A stretch of 64,000 nt of DNA from Verrucomicrobiia bacterium (GCA_011525695.1 WYBX01000041.1:62001-126000); one strand, 5' to 3'; shown: positions 34,664-43,187, counted from the first letter of the stretch. A program made the numbers and translations. The notes: generated by a model from the letters alone, not told the origin.

Positions 34664-35572
34664 ATGCCGCTGCACGATTCTGCAGACACTCCAGCCCGGA
34701 TCCTGGCGACGGCGGTCGTGCCATGGACCAGCCGTCATGAGTTTTCCGCGGACATATTCCGCAGGCAGGTGCGGACAATCGCCAACGGCCTGACCCGGAA
34801 CATATATGTTTTCGGCACCGCGGGTGAAGGGTACGCCGTCACTGATCGGCAGTTTCAAGAAATTGCCACCGCGTTTTGGAACACCTCGCTGGAATTTGCC
34901 GTGGCACCGATGCTGGGGGTGATTTCGCTCTCGCTTGGCACGATTATCGAACGTATCGAACTCGGTCGGCGGCTGGGTTTCCGTGCGTTCCAGCTTTCGC
35001 TTCCCTCATGGGGTGCGCTCAACGATCGCGAGTTGGAAAGCTTCTTTTCAGAGACCTGCGGCCGGTTCCCCGACTGTCACTTCCACCATTACAACCTGCT
35101 CCGGTCAAAGCGGCTGCTTACATCAGTGGAGTATCGGCGACTTGCAGATGCGCACCCGAACTTCGTGGCGGTGAAGGCCAGCACGAGCGATCCGGCAGTG
35201 GTGGCGGACCTCCTCGCAGTTTCGCCGCGGTTGCGGTTCTATTTCACGGAAATGGGCTACGCGATTGCCCGGCGCACCCACGATGTCGGCCTGCTGATTT
35301 CAATTGCCTCCGTGAACCATCGTCGGGCCAGGGAATTTGTGTCGGGCGACGATGCCCGGCGAGCGGCGGACGTGGCGGATTTCGAAAAGATGATCGCGTC
35401 GCTCAAGGAAATCGCCGGCGGGCGGTATCACATCGACGGGGCGTTCGACAAGATGTTCGTACGATTTGCCGATCCCGATTTTCCGCTTGCGCTCGTGCCG
35501 CCGTATGCCGGCCCAACCGAGGAGGACTTTGAACTTTTCCGTTCCCGACTGCCGGTAGGCTGGCGGGGCTGA
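34664..35572 (+). CDS. Dihydrodipicolinate synthase / N-acetylneuraminate lyase family aldolase
   Basis: This 302-residue TIM-barrel class I aldolase has a Schiff-base lysine at Lys171 (FVAVKASTSD) and the catalytic tyrosine at Tyr143 (HHYNLLRSK). Its carboxylate-binding loop reads YVFGTAGEGYAVT in place of the usual GTTGE. The family includes DapA, NanA, KDG aldolases and 5-keto-4-deoxyglucarate dehydratase. Context (sialidase-fold, NanM-like, acid sugar dehydratase) favours a sialic-acid-like or keto-deoxy sugar acid substrate over lysine synthesis. It is the last tightly spaced gene of the block. Confidence 0.87.
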   Translation: MPLHDSADTPARILATAVVPWTSRHEFSADIFRRQVRTIANGLTRNIYVFGTAGEGYAVTDRQFQEIATAFWNTSLEFAVAPMLGVISLSLGTIIERIELGRRLGFRAFQLSLPSWGALNDRELESFFSETCGRFPDCHFHHYNLLRSKRLLTSVEYRRLADAHPNFVAVKASTSDPAVVADLLAVSPRLRFYFTEMGYAIARRTHDVGLLISIASVNHRRAREFVSGDDARRAADVADFEKMIASLKEIAGGRYHIDGAFDKMFVRFADPDFPLALVPPYAGPTEEDFELFRSRLPVGWRG

Positions 35573-35689
35573 GTAACCGTTCGCCATGGCATCCATTCTC
35601 CCACTTCTGAAACAGCGGTCGCCAAACATTCCATACGCCCGGAGGGCCGGATTCCAGAAAGACGATTACAACATCCCGAAAAGATGCCC

Positions 35690-35751
35690 ACGAAGCACCC
35701 GAAGAGACGCGAAAGTCACTTTTCGTGCGACTCGCGGATTTCGTGGGCACA
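35690..35751 (+). repeat. CGCGAA-type repeat before sialidase-fold gene 3
   Basis: Units of the type CACGAA / ACGCGAAAG, then ACTCGCGGATTTCGTGGGCAC, form an imperfect inverted structure. They overlap the extra N-terminal codons of an ORF that begins at 35586, arguing that the gene starts after it. Confidence 0.6.
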
Positions 35752-35753
35752 CT

Positions 35754-36938
35754 TTGACCGCACGCATCAGGATTCTGCGGATCGGTCTCGCAGTGATGCT
35801 CGGAACGGGCGGAGCGCTCGCCGTGGCCGGCCCGGCGGCGGGGGAGATTCGGGTGCTCGAGCATCGGACGATTTATTCCGATCGCGCGTTTCATTCGGCG
35901 TTTCCGTCGATTGTCCGCCGGACGGACGGGGAACTGCTGGTCGCCTTCCGCCGCGCGCCCGATCGGCGCCGGTTTGGCGCGAAGCACTGGACGCATACCG
36001 ACCCGAACAGTTATCTGGTCCTGACCCGCTCCCGGGATCTGGGCGTATCGTGGACGCAACCGGAGGTGTTTTTCGCGCACGAATTCGGGGGCTCACAGGA
36101 TCCGTGTCTTCTGCAGCTGGCGGATGAAACGCTCCTCTGTGCGAGCTATGCCTGGGCCTGGATGCCACCCGGGACGACCGGATTGCTCGACAACTCCGTG
36201 GCCAAGAACGGGGACTACGCGTTCCTGGGCGGCTTCCTCTTGCGATCGGAGGACGGTGGCAGGTCGTGGGGACGCAGGTTTTCACCGCCGTCGATCCAGG
36301 CGGAGGCGCGACGCGACCTGTTCAATGCTCCGCTGTCATCGTATAATCGTGGCGCCATGCTGCAGGGGATGGATGGCCGGATTTTCTGGGTGATCGCCAC
36401 CAGCCCCGCGGCCGACGGTGTGACCGAAAATCATCTGTTGGTTTCAGCGGATAACGGCTCCAACTGGGAATATGCAAGCCTCGTCGCTCGCGACGAGGTC
36501 GTGGCATTCAACGAGACTTCGCTCTACGAAACCCCAGGGGGCGACTTGGTCGCCTTCATGCGCACCGCCAATTTCGACGGGCGGATGGCCGTCGCGCGTT
36601 CCCGCGACGGGGGAAGAAGCTTTCAGCCGTGGGCGGACACCGGTTTTCAGGGGCACCCGGCGCATGCGCTCCGATTGCCCGACAATCGCGTACTCCTCGT
36701 CTATGGGTATCGGCATGAACCCTACGGAATCCGCGCGCGGATTCTGAACGCAGAGTGTACCGACATCACCACCGCTCCGGAGATCGTCCTGCGCAACGAT
36801 GGCGGTGGTGTCGACCTTGGCTACCCCTGGAGTGCCCTGATCGATCAGCATCGCGTCATCGTGGTCTACTATTTCAATCAGCACGACGGCCCGCGCGGCA
36901 TCGAGGCGACCGTCCTTGAAACGGGCGTTGAACCGTGA
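35754..36938 (+). CDS. Exported sialidase-fold (BNR/Asp-box) protein, divergent copy 3
   Basis: A signal peptide (RIRILRIGLAVMLGTGGALAVAG) follows a TTG at 35754. The protein is then 394 residues with Asp-boxes SRDLGVSWT, SEDGGRSWG, SADNGSNWE and SRDGGRSFQ, and a C-terminal VDLGYPWSALIDQHRVIVVYYFNQ shared in style with copies 1 and 2. A longer frame from ATG 35586 reads through repeat DNA and gives a low-complexity basic lead, so the TTG is preferred with moderate confidence. It is a distant paralogue of copies 1 and 2. Confidence 0.78.
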   Translation: MTARIRILRIGLAVMLGTGGALAVAGPAAGEIRVLEHRTIYSDRAFHSAFPSIVRRTDGELLVAFRRAPDRRRFGAKHWTHTDPNSYLVLTRSRDLGVSWTQPEVFFAHEFGGSQDPCLLQLADETLLCASYAWAWMPPGTTGLLDNSVAKNGDYAFLGGFLLRSEDGGRSWGRRFSPPSIQAEARRDLFNAPLSSYNRGAMLQGMDGRIFWVIATSPAADGVTENHLLVSADNGSNWEYASLVARDEVVAFNETSLYETPGGDLVAFMRTANFDGRMAVARSRDGGRSFQPWADTGFQGHPAHALRLPDNRVLLVYGYRHEPYGIRARILNAECTDITTAPEIVLRNDGGGVDLGYPWSALIDQHRVIVVYYFNQHDGPRGIEATVLETGVEP

Positions 36939-37051
36939 GCATGGCACGATGGTCCTCTGGACTTGCGCCCAAGCGCTGCTTTCGAGTGTGAGTTCACGGC
37001 CGCAATCCGATTTGCCTACCGCGACGACAAGCCGCCGGGCGCGGCCGACTC

Positions 37052-38557
37052 CTATTTCGCGATGACTGCCACGTTTCGCGGCGTGGCCGGACTCGGCCCG
37101 CCGGGGCCGGGGGCAATCGAGGTGACGGCGCACCCGACCGCGACCGTCGTTATGCATCCGATCATCGCGTGCCAGAGGAATGAGATCTCCGTGCCGAAAC
37201 ACACCCAGATCGTGGCCACCAGCCCGGCCGCCCAGCCGATCGTCGCCGCGCGCGCAGTGGTGCGGCGGAAGAGAATGCCGAGGAGGAAAAGGCCGATCAG
37301 CGGACCGCCGATCAGGCTGATGACCTTGTTGGTCGCCTCGAGCAGGGTGCCGAGCCGCTCGACGAGAAACGCCAGCAGGATCACGATGGCCCCGTAGGCG
37401 AGCGTCAGCCGGCGGGCGAGACTGAGCTGCGTCCGTTCGTTCAGATCCGGGCGGGGCCACAAGCGCTGATAGAAGTCCACGAGGCTCGCTGAGGTCAGCG
37501 AATTGATGCCGGAAGAGATCGTCGACATGCTCGCGGCATAGATGGCGGCAATGAAAAGCCCCGGCAACCCGCGGGGCAGCTCGTGGACGACGAAGTACGG
37601 CAGGATTTGATCCGGTTTGCTGATGTGTCCTGCCGCCATCGGATCGCCGTGCACCTGATAATAGGCGTAGAGCACGAGTCCGGTGCCGTAGAAGACTGCC
37701 GTGACCGGCAGGGTCATGAATAGTTTCAGCCAGAGTCCGCGGCGCGCGACCGCCATGCTCCGGGCCGAGAGGTAACGCTGCACCGAGACCTGATCCGTCG
37801 CCATCTGCACCAAGTGCATGAACGCGGCGCCAATCAGGAGGCCCCACAGCGTCAGCCGGACCGTCGGATCGAAGCTGAGGCTCAGGTCGAGCCTGCCGCC
37901 GGCCTGGCCGAGTTCGATCACCTGGCCGAGTCCGCCCGGCACGCGGGAGATCGCGATCAGTGCAATCGCCAGCTGTCCGCCGAAAAGAACGACGAGTTGC
38001 ATCACGTCGGTCCAGATCACCGCTCGCATGCCGCCGAAGGTGGTGTAAAGGGTGGTGAGAATGCCCGTGCATAGAATCGTGAACCAGAGGGGCATTCCCG
38101 TCGCCTGTTCCAATGCGAGGGCGGGAGCGTAAGTGGCGGCCGCGAGCCAGAGCAGGACCCGGGCGATGAAGGAGGCCGAGGCGATCGTCCGCAAGGGGCT
38201 GGAGAATCTCTCCTCCAGATACTGGTACGCCGTGTAGAAGCGGACCTGGCAGTACGCTGGTAGAAACACCATGGCCGTGATCGGCGTGGCAACGAAGAAC
38301 GCGAGATTGACCAGGAAGAAGACCGGCCCATTGGCATAACCCTCACCCGGTGCGGCCAGGAAGCTGATTCCGGAAAACAGCGAGGCGAGGATCGTCATCG
38401 CCACGAGCACGCTGCCCATGCTGCGCCCGGCAAGAAAGTATTCCTTCAAGTCGCGCTGGCCCTTGAAGAAGAGCGTGCCCACCGCGACGGTCGCAATCAG
38501 GTAGCCGGCGAAAATGGCATAGTCGAGGAAGGAGAAGGCTCCTGGGAGTTGGGGCAT
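37052..38557 (-). CDS. Sodium:solute symporter family protein (SSS)
   Basis: This 501-residue membrane protein has the SSS pattern: FKGQRDLKEYFLAGRSMGS, FYTAYQYLEERFSSPLR, TTLYTTFGGMRAVIWTDVMQ, and LFIAAIYAASMSTISSGINS. The order of segments matches the symporter at 57567-59072 more closely than the one at 24084. It is last in the minus-strand aminosugar cluster with the deaminase-like gene and NagA, so an aminosugar or nonulosonate substrate is plausible. It converges with sialidase-fold gene 3 across 113 bp. Confidence 0.92.
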   Translation of the reverse strand: MPQLPGAFSFLDYAIFAGYLIATVAVGTLFFKGQRDLKEYFLAGRSMGSVLVAMTILASLFSGISFLAAPGEGYANGPVFFLVNLAFFVATPITAMVFLPAYCQVRFYTAYQYLEERFSSPLRTIASASFIARVLLWLAAATYAPALALEQATGMPLWFTILCTGILTTLYTTFGGMRAVIWTDVMQLVVLFGGQLAIALIAISRVPGGLGQVIELGQAGGRLDLSLSFDPTVRLTLWGLLIGAAFMHLVQMATDQVSVQRYLSARSMAVARRGLWLKLFMTLPVTAVFYGTGLVLYAYYQVHGDPMAAGHISKPDQILPYFVVHELPRGLPGLFIAAIYAASMSTISSGINSLTSASLVDFYQRLWPRPDLNERTQLSLARRLTLAYGAIVILLAFLVERLGTLLEATNKVISLIGGPLIGLFLLGILFRRTTARAATIGWAAGLVATIWVCFGTEISFLWHAMIGCITTVAVGCAVTSIAPGPGGPSPATPRNVAVIAK

Positions 38558-38590
38558 GAAAATTGGAGCGGGACTTTTCGCTCTGCGGAC

Positions 38591-38660
38591 TAACAGGAGG
38601 GAACAGAGGAAACGGAGAAGTCGGGGCTGTGTCTCTGTTCCCTCCGTTTCCTCCTGTAAA
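38591..38660. repeat. Inverted repeat of AGGAGGGAACAGAGG type
   Basis: The left arm (38591-38618) of GGAGGGAACAGAGGAAAC-like units is mirrored at 38632-38660. It lies in the 189-bp gap between the deaminase-like gene and the symporter. Confidence 0.75.
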
Positions 38661-38746
38661 CTGGATTGGGGAGCAGCGGGTTCGTGGCTGCGCTATGACA
38701 AAGATCGGAAGGGTTGCATCATCGAGGCGGTCCGGCGAAGTCTTGT

Positions 38747-39691
38747 TCAATATCCTTTGTCCCAACGCGGCTCGATGTTCTCGGCGATGGCTTCGGAGAC
38801 CCAGACGTCGGTCCGGAGGGTCTGGAGGATCGACTCGGGGACGCGGGGCGTCACCGGGCCGTGAAGCACCAGCCGGGTGGTCAGTCGCTGCCAGGAGGCG
38901 AAGGAGCCGTCGATCGTGATCGCGTGCATGTCGATCCGGTGCTTCGCGGCGATGACTTCGGCCGGGCCGATGGTCGCGGCTTTCGGCGGGACCGCGCAGA
39001 GATCACCGCTCATCCCAAAGCTTCCGTGCAGCGAATTCTGCGCGATCGTGAAGGGGCTCAGCGTGCAGACGCGCGGCCCCATCTGTTTCCATTCCTCGAG
39101 CGAGCCGGCAAATTCCGGCGCGTCCGGCTCGATGAAGGCGAGATGGCCCGTCCAACCCGGCCCGCTGTAACAAATGTCGGCGCCGCCGAGGTCCGCGATC
39201 ATCTTTCCGTAGACGCCGATGTTCCTGTCGGTCGGGCCCTGGATGTTCCTTTCCGACGGGCGGAGCTTCGGATCGAGTTCGGACCAGAAGTATTTCTTGA
39301 AGGCGTGCATGAACCCGAGTTCCCAGGTCTCCGGCGCAATCTCACCGTGCTCGTTCGCATACTCGTCCATGTTGAACGTATGCAGCCGGCGGCAATTCAC
39401 CCGCGCCCGGTTCAGCATCGCGGCCAGCTTCGCGTAGCCCGGCCACGGATTCGGCATGATCATCACATAGGGTCGATCGGCCGCCATCGCGGTCTGGATC
39501 CGGAAGAACATGTCCGTGATCCACAGGTGCTCGAGATCGGCGCCGGGCACGACGGTAATCCGGAAGTCCGGATTGCGATGCTTCGTGATGTCCTCTTTCT
39601 TGATCCGACGCACGCGGTCGAGGACTTTGCGATCGCGGAAGGGAATGAACCCGGCGGGAGAGAAGCTGAAGCTGGAGCGGGAGGATTTCAT
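38747..39691 (-). CDS. Divergent glucosamine-6-phosphate deaminase/isomerase-like protein
   Basis: This 314-residue protein has the NagB/RpiA fold layout. Asp109 in LHTFNMDEYAN matches the catalytic base, and SGPGWTGHLAFIEPD matches the G-x-G-x-D-G-H-I-A-F-N-E-P motif with His183 and Glu188 kept. The aspartate equivalent to E. coli NagB Asp141 is Thr181 here and the Asn before Glu is Ile. It may deaminate a modified aminosugar phosphate or act as another isomerase. NagA upstream on the same strand supports an aminosugar role. The ATG at 39691 is moderately certain, as no Shine-Dalgarno is seen. Confidence 0.8.
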   Translation of the reverse strand: MKSSRSSFSFSPAGFIPFRDRKVLDRVRRIKKEDITKHRNPDFRITVVPGADLEHLWITDMFFRIQTAMAADRPYVMIMPNPWPGYAKLAAMLNRARVNCRRLHTFNMDEYANEHGEIAPETWELGFMHAFKKYFWSELDPKLRPSERNIQGPTDRNIGVYGKMIADLGGADICYSGPGWTGHLAFIEPDAPEFAGSLEEWKQMGPRVCTLSPFTIAQNSLHGSFGMSGDLCAVPPKAATIGPAEVIAAKHRIDMHAITIDGSFASWQRLTTRLVLHGPVTPRVPESILQTLRTDVWVSEAIAENIEPRWDKGY

Positions 39692-39770
39692 TATAGATTT
39701 ATGATCAAAGGGTCCGATTTGAACGTGGTGCGTCGTGGCGCGCATTCTTACCCATCCAGCCCAATCCTTT

Positions 39771-39834
39771 GACCGCAGATTACGCGGATTTCGCGGATGG
39801 ATATATCCGCGTCATCTGCGTCATCCGCGGTTGC
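39771..39834. repeat. Inverted repeat element built of CGCGGAT-type units
   Basis: ACCGCAGATTACGCGGATT units of about 9 bp are mirrored by ATCCGCG/ATCTGCG units ending GCGGTTG, around a short ATATAT centre. It lies in the 248-bp gap upstream of the deaminase-like gene. A CGCGTTCTTCGCGG stretch follows at 39902-39927. Confidence 0.8.
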
Positions 39835-39939
39835 CATGTCTGGGCTCCGAGTCTCGGCCATTGCCTCGGAGGATGTAATCATTGCTGCCTTTCGGTTGAC
39901 TGCGTTCGCGTTCTTCGCGGTTCAATTGCATGGTCCCGG

Positions 39940-41127
39940 CTAAGCTCGATTGTAGGTGCTACGTCCTTTCACCCAGGTGCGGGCCGGTTCGAGATTTTCC
40001 CCCCACAAGACGAGATCCGCATCGGCGCCGGGCTCGAGCCGGCCTTTGCGTTCGAGTCCGAGCAGCCGCGCTGGATTCAGCGTGCCCATCGCCCACACCT
40101 GTTCCGACGGAAGCTTTAGCCAGCGGAGGAGATTCGCCATCCCGCGATTCATCGTGAGCGAACTCCCGGCCAGGAAGTTCTTCGTCGCATGCCGCGCCGC
40201 ATCGTCCGGAGACACACGGACGGGGTATCCCCAGGGCGTTTCATAGACCCCGGCGGGAAGCCCGGCGCCAATGTTCGAATCGGTAATCAGCACGACACCG
40301 GCCCACGATTTCGCGGCGACGGCTGCACGAATCGCGGTCGGATGTACGTGCACGCCATCGGCAATGAAATCGACCGTCGCCCGGGGATCCGCCAGGAGCG
40401 CCTCCACCGCACCGACGGGGCGCACCCCGGGATCGGTCTCGGCCGGCGGATAGAAGACGTCGTAGAAATGTGTCGCGTGCGTCGCGCCGGCATCGAGCGC
40501 GGCCTCCGTCTGCTCGACGCTGGCGCGGGTGTGGGTCAGGAAGACGCGGATGTGTTTCTCCCGGAGCCTTCGAATCACCGGAATGATATTCGGCGCGTCG
40601 GGGCTCAACGACATGATCGCGAGCCGGTCGCCGCAGGCTTCGAGAATCTTCTCCAACAACTCGAGATCTGCAGGGAGGGTGGGGCAGGCCGCGCCGCCCA
40701 CGGCCATGAACGGACCCTCGAGATGCAGACCCGGGATACTGACCTCGGATACGGCTGGGATGGCGGCGGCAATCTCGGCAAGACGATCGAGCCACCCGTC
40801 GCGAATCTGCGGGACAATCGTCGGCAGGACGGTCGTCACGCCGAAGCGACTCAGCTCGCGGGCCGTCTTCTTCAGCCCTTCCGGACCGGATTCGTAGAGG
40901 CTGTGCGTCACGCCGTGCGTGTGGACATCGATCAGACCTGGCGTGAGCAAGCGTCCGGATCCTTCGACGACAGCGACCTCTCCATCGGCGGCGCGAGCAT
41001 CGGCAGCGGCCGCCGGAGGGATCTCGCCCACGGCCACAATCCTGCCGCCGCGTACCAACACATCGCCCGTGATTGTGTCCCGGCCGGGATTCAGGATGCG
41101 AACATTGCGAATGAGGAGCGCGGGCAT
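39940..41127 (-). CDS. nagA: N-acetylglucosamine-6-phosphate deacetylase
   Basis: This 395-residue amidohydrolase-superfamily enzyme has the metal-binding GLIDVHTHG (His69, His71), GLHLEGPF, THATHFYD and the catalytic aspartate in LITDSNIG. The C-terminal strand segment is GRLEPGADADLVLW. It removes acetate from GlcNAc-6-phosphate, feeding the deaminase encoded downstream. First-shell variation in NagA enzymes is common, so a related N-acyl sugar is possible. The ATG at 41127 sits in a leader almost identical to that of the FGGY kinase at 47559. Confidence 0.9.
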   Translation of the reverse strand: MPALLIRNVRILNPGRDTITGDVLVRGGRIVAVGEIPPAAAADARAADGEVAVVEGSGRLLTPGLIDVHTHGVTHSLYESGPEGLKKTARELSRFGVTTVLPTIVPQIRDGWLDRLAEIAAAIPAVSEVSIPGLHLEGPFMAVGGAACPTLPADLELLEKILEACGDRLAIMSLSPDAPNIIPVIRRLREKHIRVFLTHTRASVEQTEAALDAGATHATHFYDVFYPPAETDPGVRPVGAVEALLADPRATVDFIADGVHVHPTAIRAAVAAKSWAGVVLITDSNIGAGLPAGVYETPWGYPVRVSPDDAARHATKNFLAGSSLTMNRGMANLLRWLKLPSEQVWAMGTLNPARLLGLERKGRLEPGADADLVLWGENLEPARTWVKGRSTYNRA

Positions 41128-41138
41128 GGTTGGCGGAG

Positions 41139-41285
41139 AAAAGCTGAAAGCTGAAAACTGAAACGCTGAAAGAGGATCCAAATGGTATCGGTTATCAGTT
41201 ATCCGTTCTCAGTTATCAGTACTTCGTCGTCTGCGTTCCGGCCACCAGGGCGCAACCGATCACGAATAACCGATACACATAACTG
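41139..41285 (-). repeat. Leader repeats upstream of nagA: TTTCAG heptamers and GTTAT heptamer inverted pair
   Basis: On the minus strand, NTTTCAG units of 7 bp lie just before the nagA start (41139-41171). Five TCAGTTA-type heptamers (41188-41222) and an inverted partner (about 41256-41285) enclose a core of about 33 bp. The arrangement recurs at 47429-47531. Together with the elements listed next, these fill the 465-bp gap 41128-41592, which has no gene. Confidence 0.82.
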
Positions 41286-41290
41286 TTCAG

Positions 41291-41328
41291 TTTAACCGCG
41301 AATGGACATGAATGGACGCGAATTTCGG
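41291..41328 (+). repeat. CGCGAATGGAC short repeat
   Basis: This is one copy of the AACCGCGAATGGACATGAAT-type motif, as at 15083 and in reverse orientation near 13027. Confidence 0.65.
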
Positions 41329-41352
41329 TGAGGGCCATGCATCTCCCTTCCC

Positions 41353-41428
41353 CGTAGGGGCGCAGACTTGCTGCGCCCGCAAGTGCGATCGAACGGTCCT
41401 GAGGGCGCAGCAAGACTGCGCCCCTACG
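41353..41428. repeat. REPIN-like doublet of the GGGCGCAG hairpin
   Basis: Two 26-bp hairpin units in opposite orientation (41353-41378 and 41403-41428) are reverse complements with one mismatch and are separated by 24 bp. Each has stem GGGCGCAG/CTGCGCCC and a flanking CGTAG/CTACG. A single unit lies at 25689. Confidence 0.88.
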
Positions 41429-41503
41429 TTGGCAATGATTTCTTACGGTGGGTATAGAATTCTTGAGGTCCGAGATACGATCTGAACAGGTCAAGGATTC
41501 AAA

Positions 41504-41538
41504 ATGTCCCTTGGTCCCTGGTCCTTGGTCCCTGGTCC
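41504..41538 (-). repeat. Heptamer array, GGACCAA family, 5 units
   Basis: On the minus strand the units alternate GGACCAG and GGACCAA and end in GGGACAT, as in the arrays at 12931 and 59102. It is followed by a CGAGGCTCCGCCTCG palindromic stretch. Confidence 0.88.
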
Positions 41539-41592
41539 GAGGCTCCGCCTCGCTGGGGATGGTCGGATGATGCATGTGGGAAATCAGTTCAG

Positions 41593-42738
41593 TCACACAG
41601 TTTCCGTGCTCGAACCGGCCTGCGAACGCAGTGCAGCCGTGAAGAGCCGGTGACTCAGCGCCGTTTCCTCCGGCGTGACGCAGCCGGCCGAGGGACGCAG
41701 CGGCCTGCCGTGGACGATTTCATAGAAAAACGCCGACGTCATCTGCAGGATCGAGTCGGAGAAGCCGAATTCGAAGATCTCACCGGTGAGCGTCTTGAAG
41801 GCGCTCGTATAACCGACGTCGATTTCCTGCCAGGCCTGCTCGCCGCCGGTATAATTCAGGAATTCGAGTCGCTTGGGGTTCTTCGTGGAAAAGCGCACAG
41901 AGGCCTTCGTCCCGCAGATCTCGAGATACCAGGTGTTCTTCTGGCCCGGCGCGATCCGCTGGGTCTTGAGCGTCCAGGGGAATCGCGTCCCCTGCCGATC
42001 CTCGGCATCGCAAAGGAGCGTGGCATTGTCCCAGGTTTCGCAGGGCGCCATCCCGCCTTTTCCATCTGGTCGTTCCGTGACGATGTTCGAGAGAATGGCG
42101 CGGACATTGAGTGGGTTCCAGCCGGCGCGAAACGGGAAATGGCAGCCATGCAATCCGAGGTCGCCCATGACACCGTATTCGCCATTGAGCTTGAGCGTGC
42201 GTTTCCAGTTGATCGGCTTGGCGGGGTCGAGATCGCTGGAATGAAGGAATCCGGTGCCGGCCTCGATGATCCGGCCGAACGCACCTTCCTCCGCCATCCG
42301 AAAGATCCGCTGTACTCCGGGAAAGAACGGAAACTCCGAGGAGCACCGGACGACGAGGCCGGGACGGGCGCGGAGTTCCGCCAGGATCGCCGCGTTTGCT
42401 GGCTGATCGATCCCAAACGGCTTTTCGCCGAGCAGATGCTTACCACCGCGAATGATGGCCGAATAGAGTTCAGCATGCAGGTGATGCGGTACCGCACAAT
42501 AGATTGCATCCACCTCGGGGTTCGCGATCAGTTCGCGGTAATCCGTGGTGACCTGCCGAAGGGTCGGGAAATTATTCTTGAACCAGTCCGCGCGTCCGGG
42601 TGGCAGGGTGCGGGAGCAGATGGCGGCAAGCTCCGGGCGGAAATCAAGGTCCTCCAGGTGACACCACCGCGCGACCGCGCTGGCGATCTCCCGGCCCATC
42701 AATCCAAGCCCGATGATGCCGAAGCGAATGGTTTTCAT
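41593..42738 (-). CDS. Gfo/Idh/MocA family oxidoreductase (third)
   Basis: This 381-residue protein has the N-terminal IRFGIIGLGLMGREIASA dinucleotide motif, IYCAVPHHLHAELY, and the family lysine in LLGEKPFGID. A large C-terminal domain follows with GEYGVMGDLGLHGCHFPFR, and a longer insertion than the Gfo/Idh proteins of modules 1 and 2. It likely oxidises or reduces a sugar derivative in the aminosugar cluster. The start at ATG 42738 is directly followed by the Rossmann strand. It is separated from both neighbours by repeat-filled gaps of about 450 bp. Confidence 0.92.
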   Translation of the reverse strand: MKTIRFGIIGLGLMGREIASAVARWCHLEDLDFRPELAAICSRTLPPGRADWFKNNFPTLRQVTTDYRELIANPEVDAIYCAVPHHLHAELYSAIIRGGKHLLGEKPFGIDQPANAAILAELRARPGLVVRCSSEFPFFPGVQRIFRMAEEGAFGRIIEAGTGFLHSSDLDPAKPINWKRTLKLNGEYGVMGDLGLHGCHFPFRAGWNPLNVRAILSNIVTERPDGKGGMAPCETWDNATLLCDAEDRQGTRFPWTLKTQRIAPGQKNTWYLEICGTKASVRFSTKNPKRLEFLNYTGGEQAWQEIDVGYTSAFKTLTGEIFEFGFSDSILQMTSAFFYEIVHGRPLRPSAGCVTPEETALSHRLFTAALRSQAGSSTETV

Positions 42739-42824
42739 GTATTGAGAAAGGTTTTCGGCGAGTGGCCCGGAGATTGGTTCGACATCAAGGATTGTATATT
42801 CATTTTCCAGCGAAGCGGTGTCTC

Positions 42825-43086
42825 AGACCAAGGGACCAAGGGACATCCAATCCTTGGGTCACAGAGCACACAGAGACCGGACGGGAGGACACAAAGTGGG
42901 ACACCTGCAGCGCGGTTGGCAGCCGTTCGCCACCAGTCTTTCGGTGATTCAGGAAGGACCAATTGAGTTGGTGAGGCTGTGAACCATGGATTTTGAACCC
43001 TTGAACCTCTGAACCCTTGTGCCTTGAATCGGTCCTGCTCGTCTCTGTGGCCTCCAATTTCCCTCCGTGACCTCTGTGTCTCAGGT
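42825..43086. repeat. Mixed short-period repeats in the gap before the Gfo/Idh gene
   Basis: The 449-bp gap 42739-43187 has no gene. It holds GACCAAG-type units (42825-42847), CACAGAG-type units (42860-42895) mirrored as CTCTGTG units (43039-43086), and a TTGAACC array of about 9 bp (42990-43030). Confidence 0.75.
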
Positions 43087-43146
43087 GCATCTTTGATTGC
43101 GGTTGCCGCGGTCGGAAATGTGCGGGCCCCGGACGTCTGTCGCTGG

Positions 43147-43182
43147 TCATGCTCGCTACTCGCTACTCGATTCTCGCTACTG
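43147..43182 (-). repeat. Heptamer array, GTAGCGA family, at the aminotransferase stop
   Basis: On the minus strand it reads CCAGTAGCG, then units GTAGCGA and a degenerate GAATCGA, then GCATG. It starts within 10 bp of the aminotransferase TGA and shares both boundaries with the arrays at 6072 and 10407. Confidence 0.88.
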
Positions 43183-43187
43183 GAACC

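Noticed and set aside
35586-35753. ATG start for sialidase-fold gene 3
   Set aside because: The extra residues are basic and unlike a leader, and part of the stretch is CGCGAA repeat; the signal peptide starts at the TTG at 35754.
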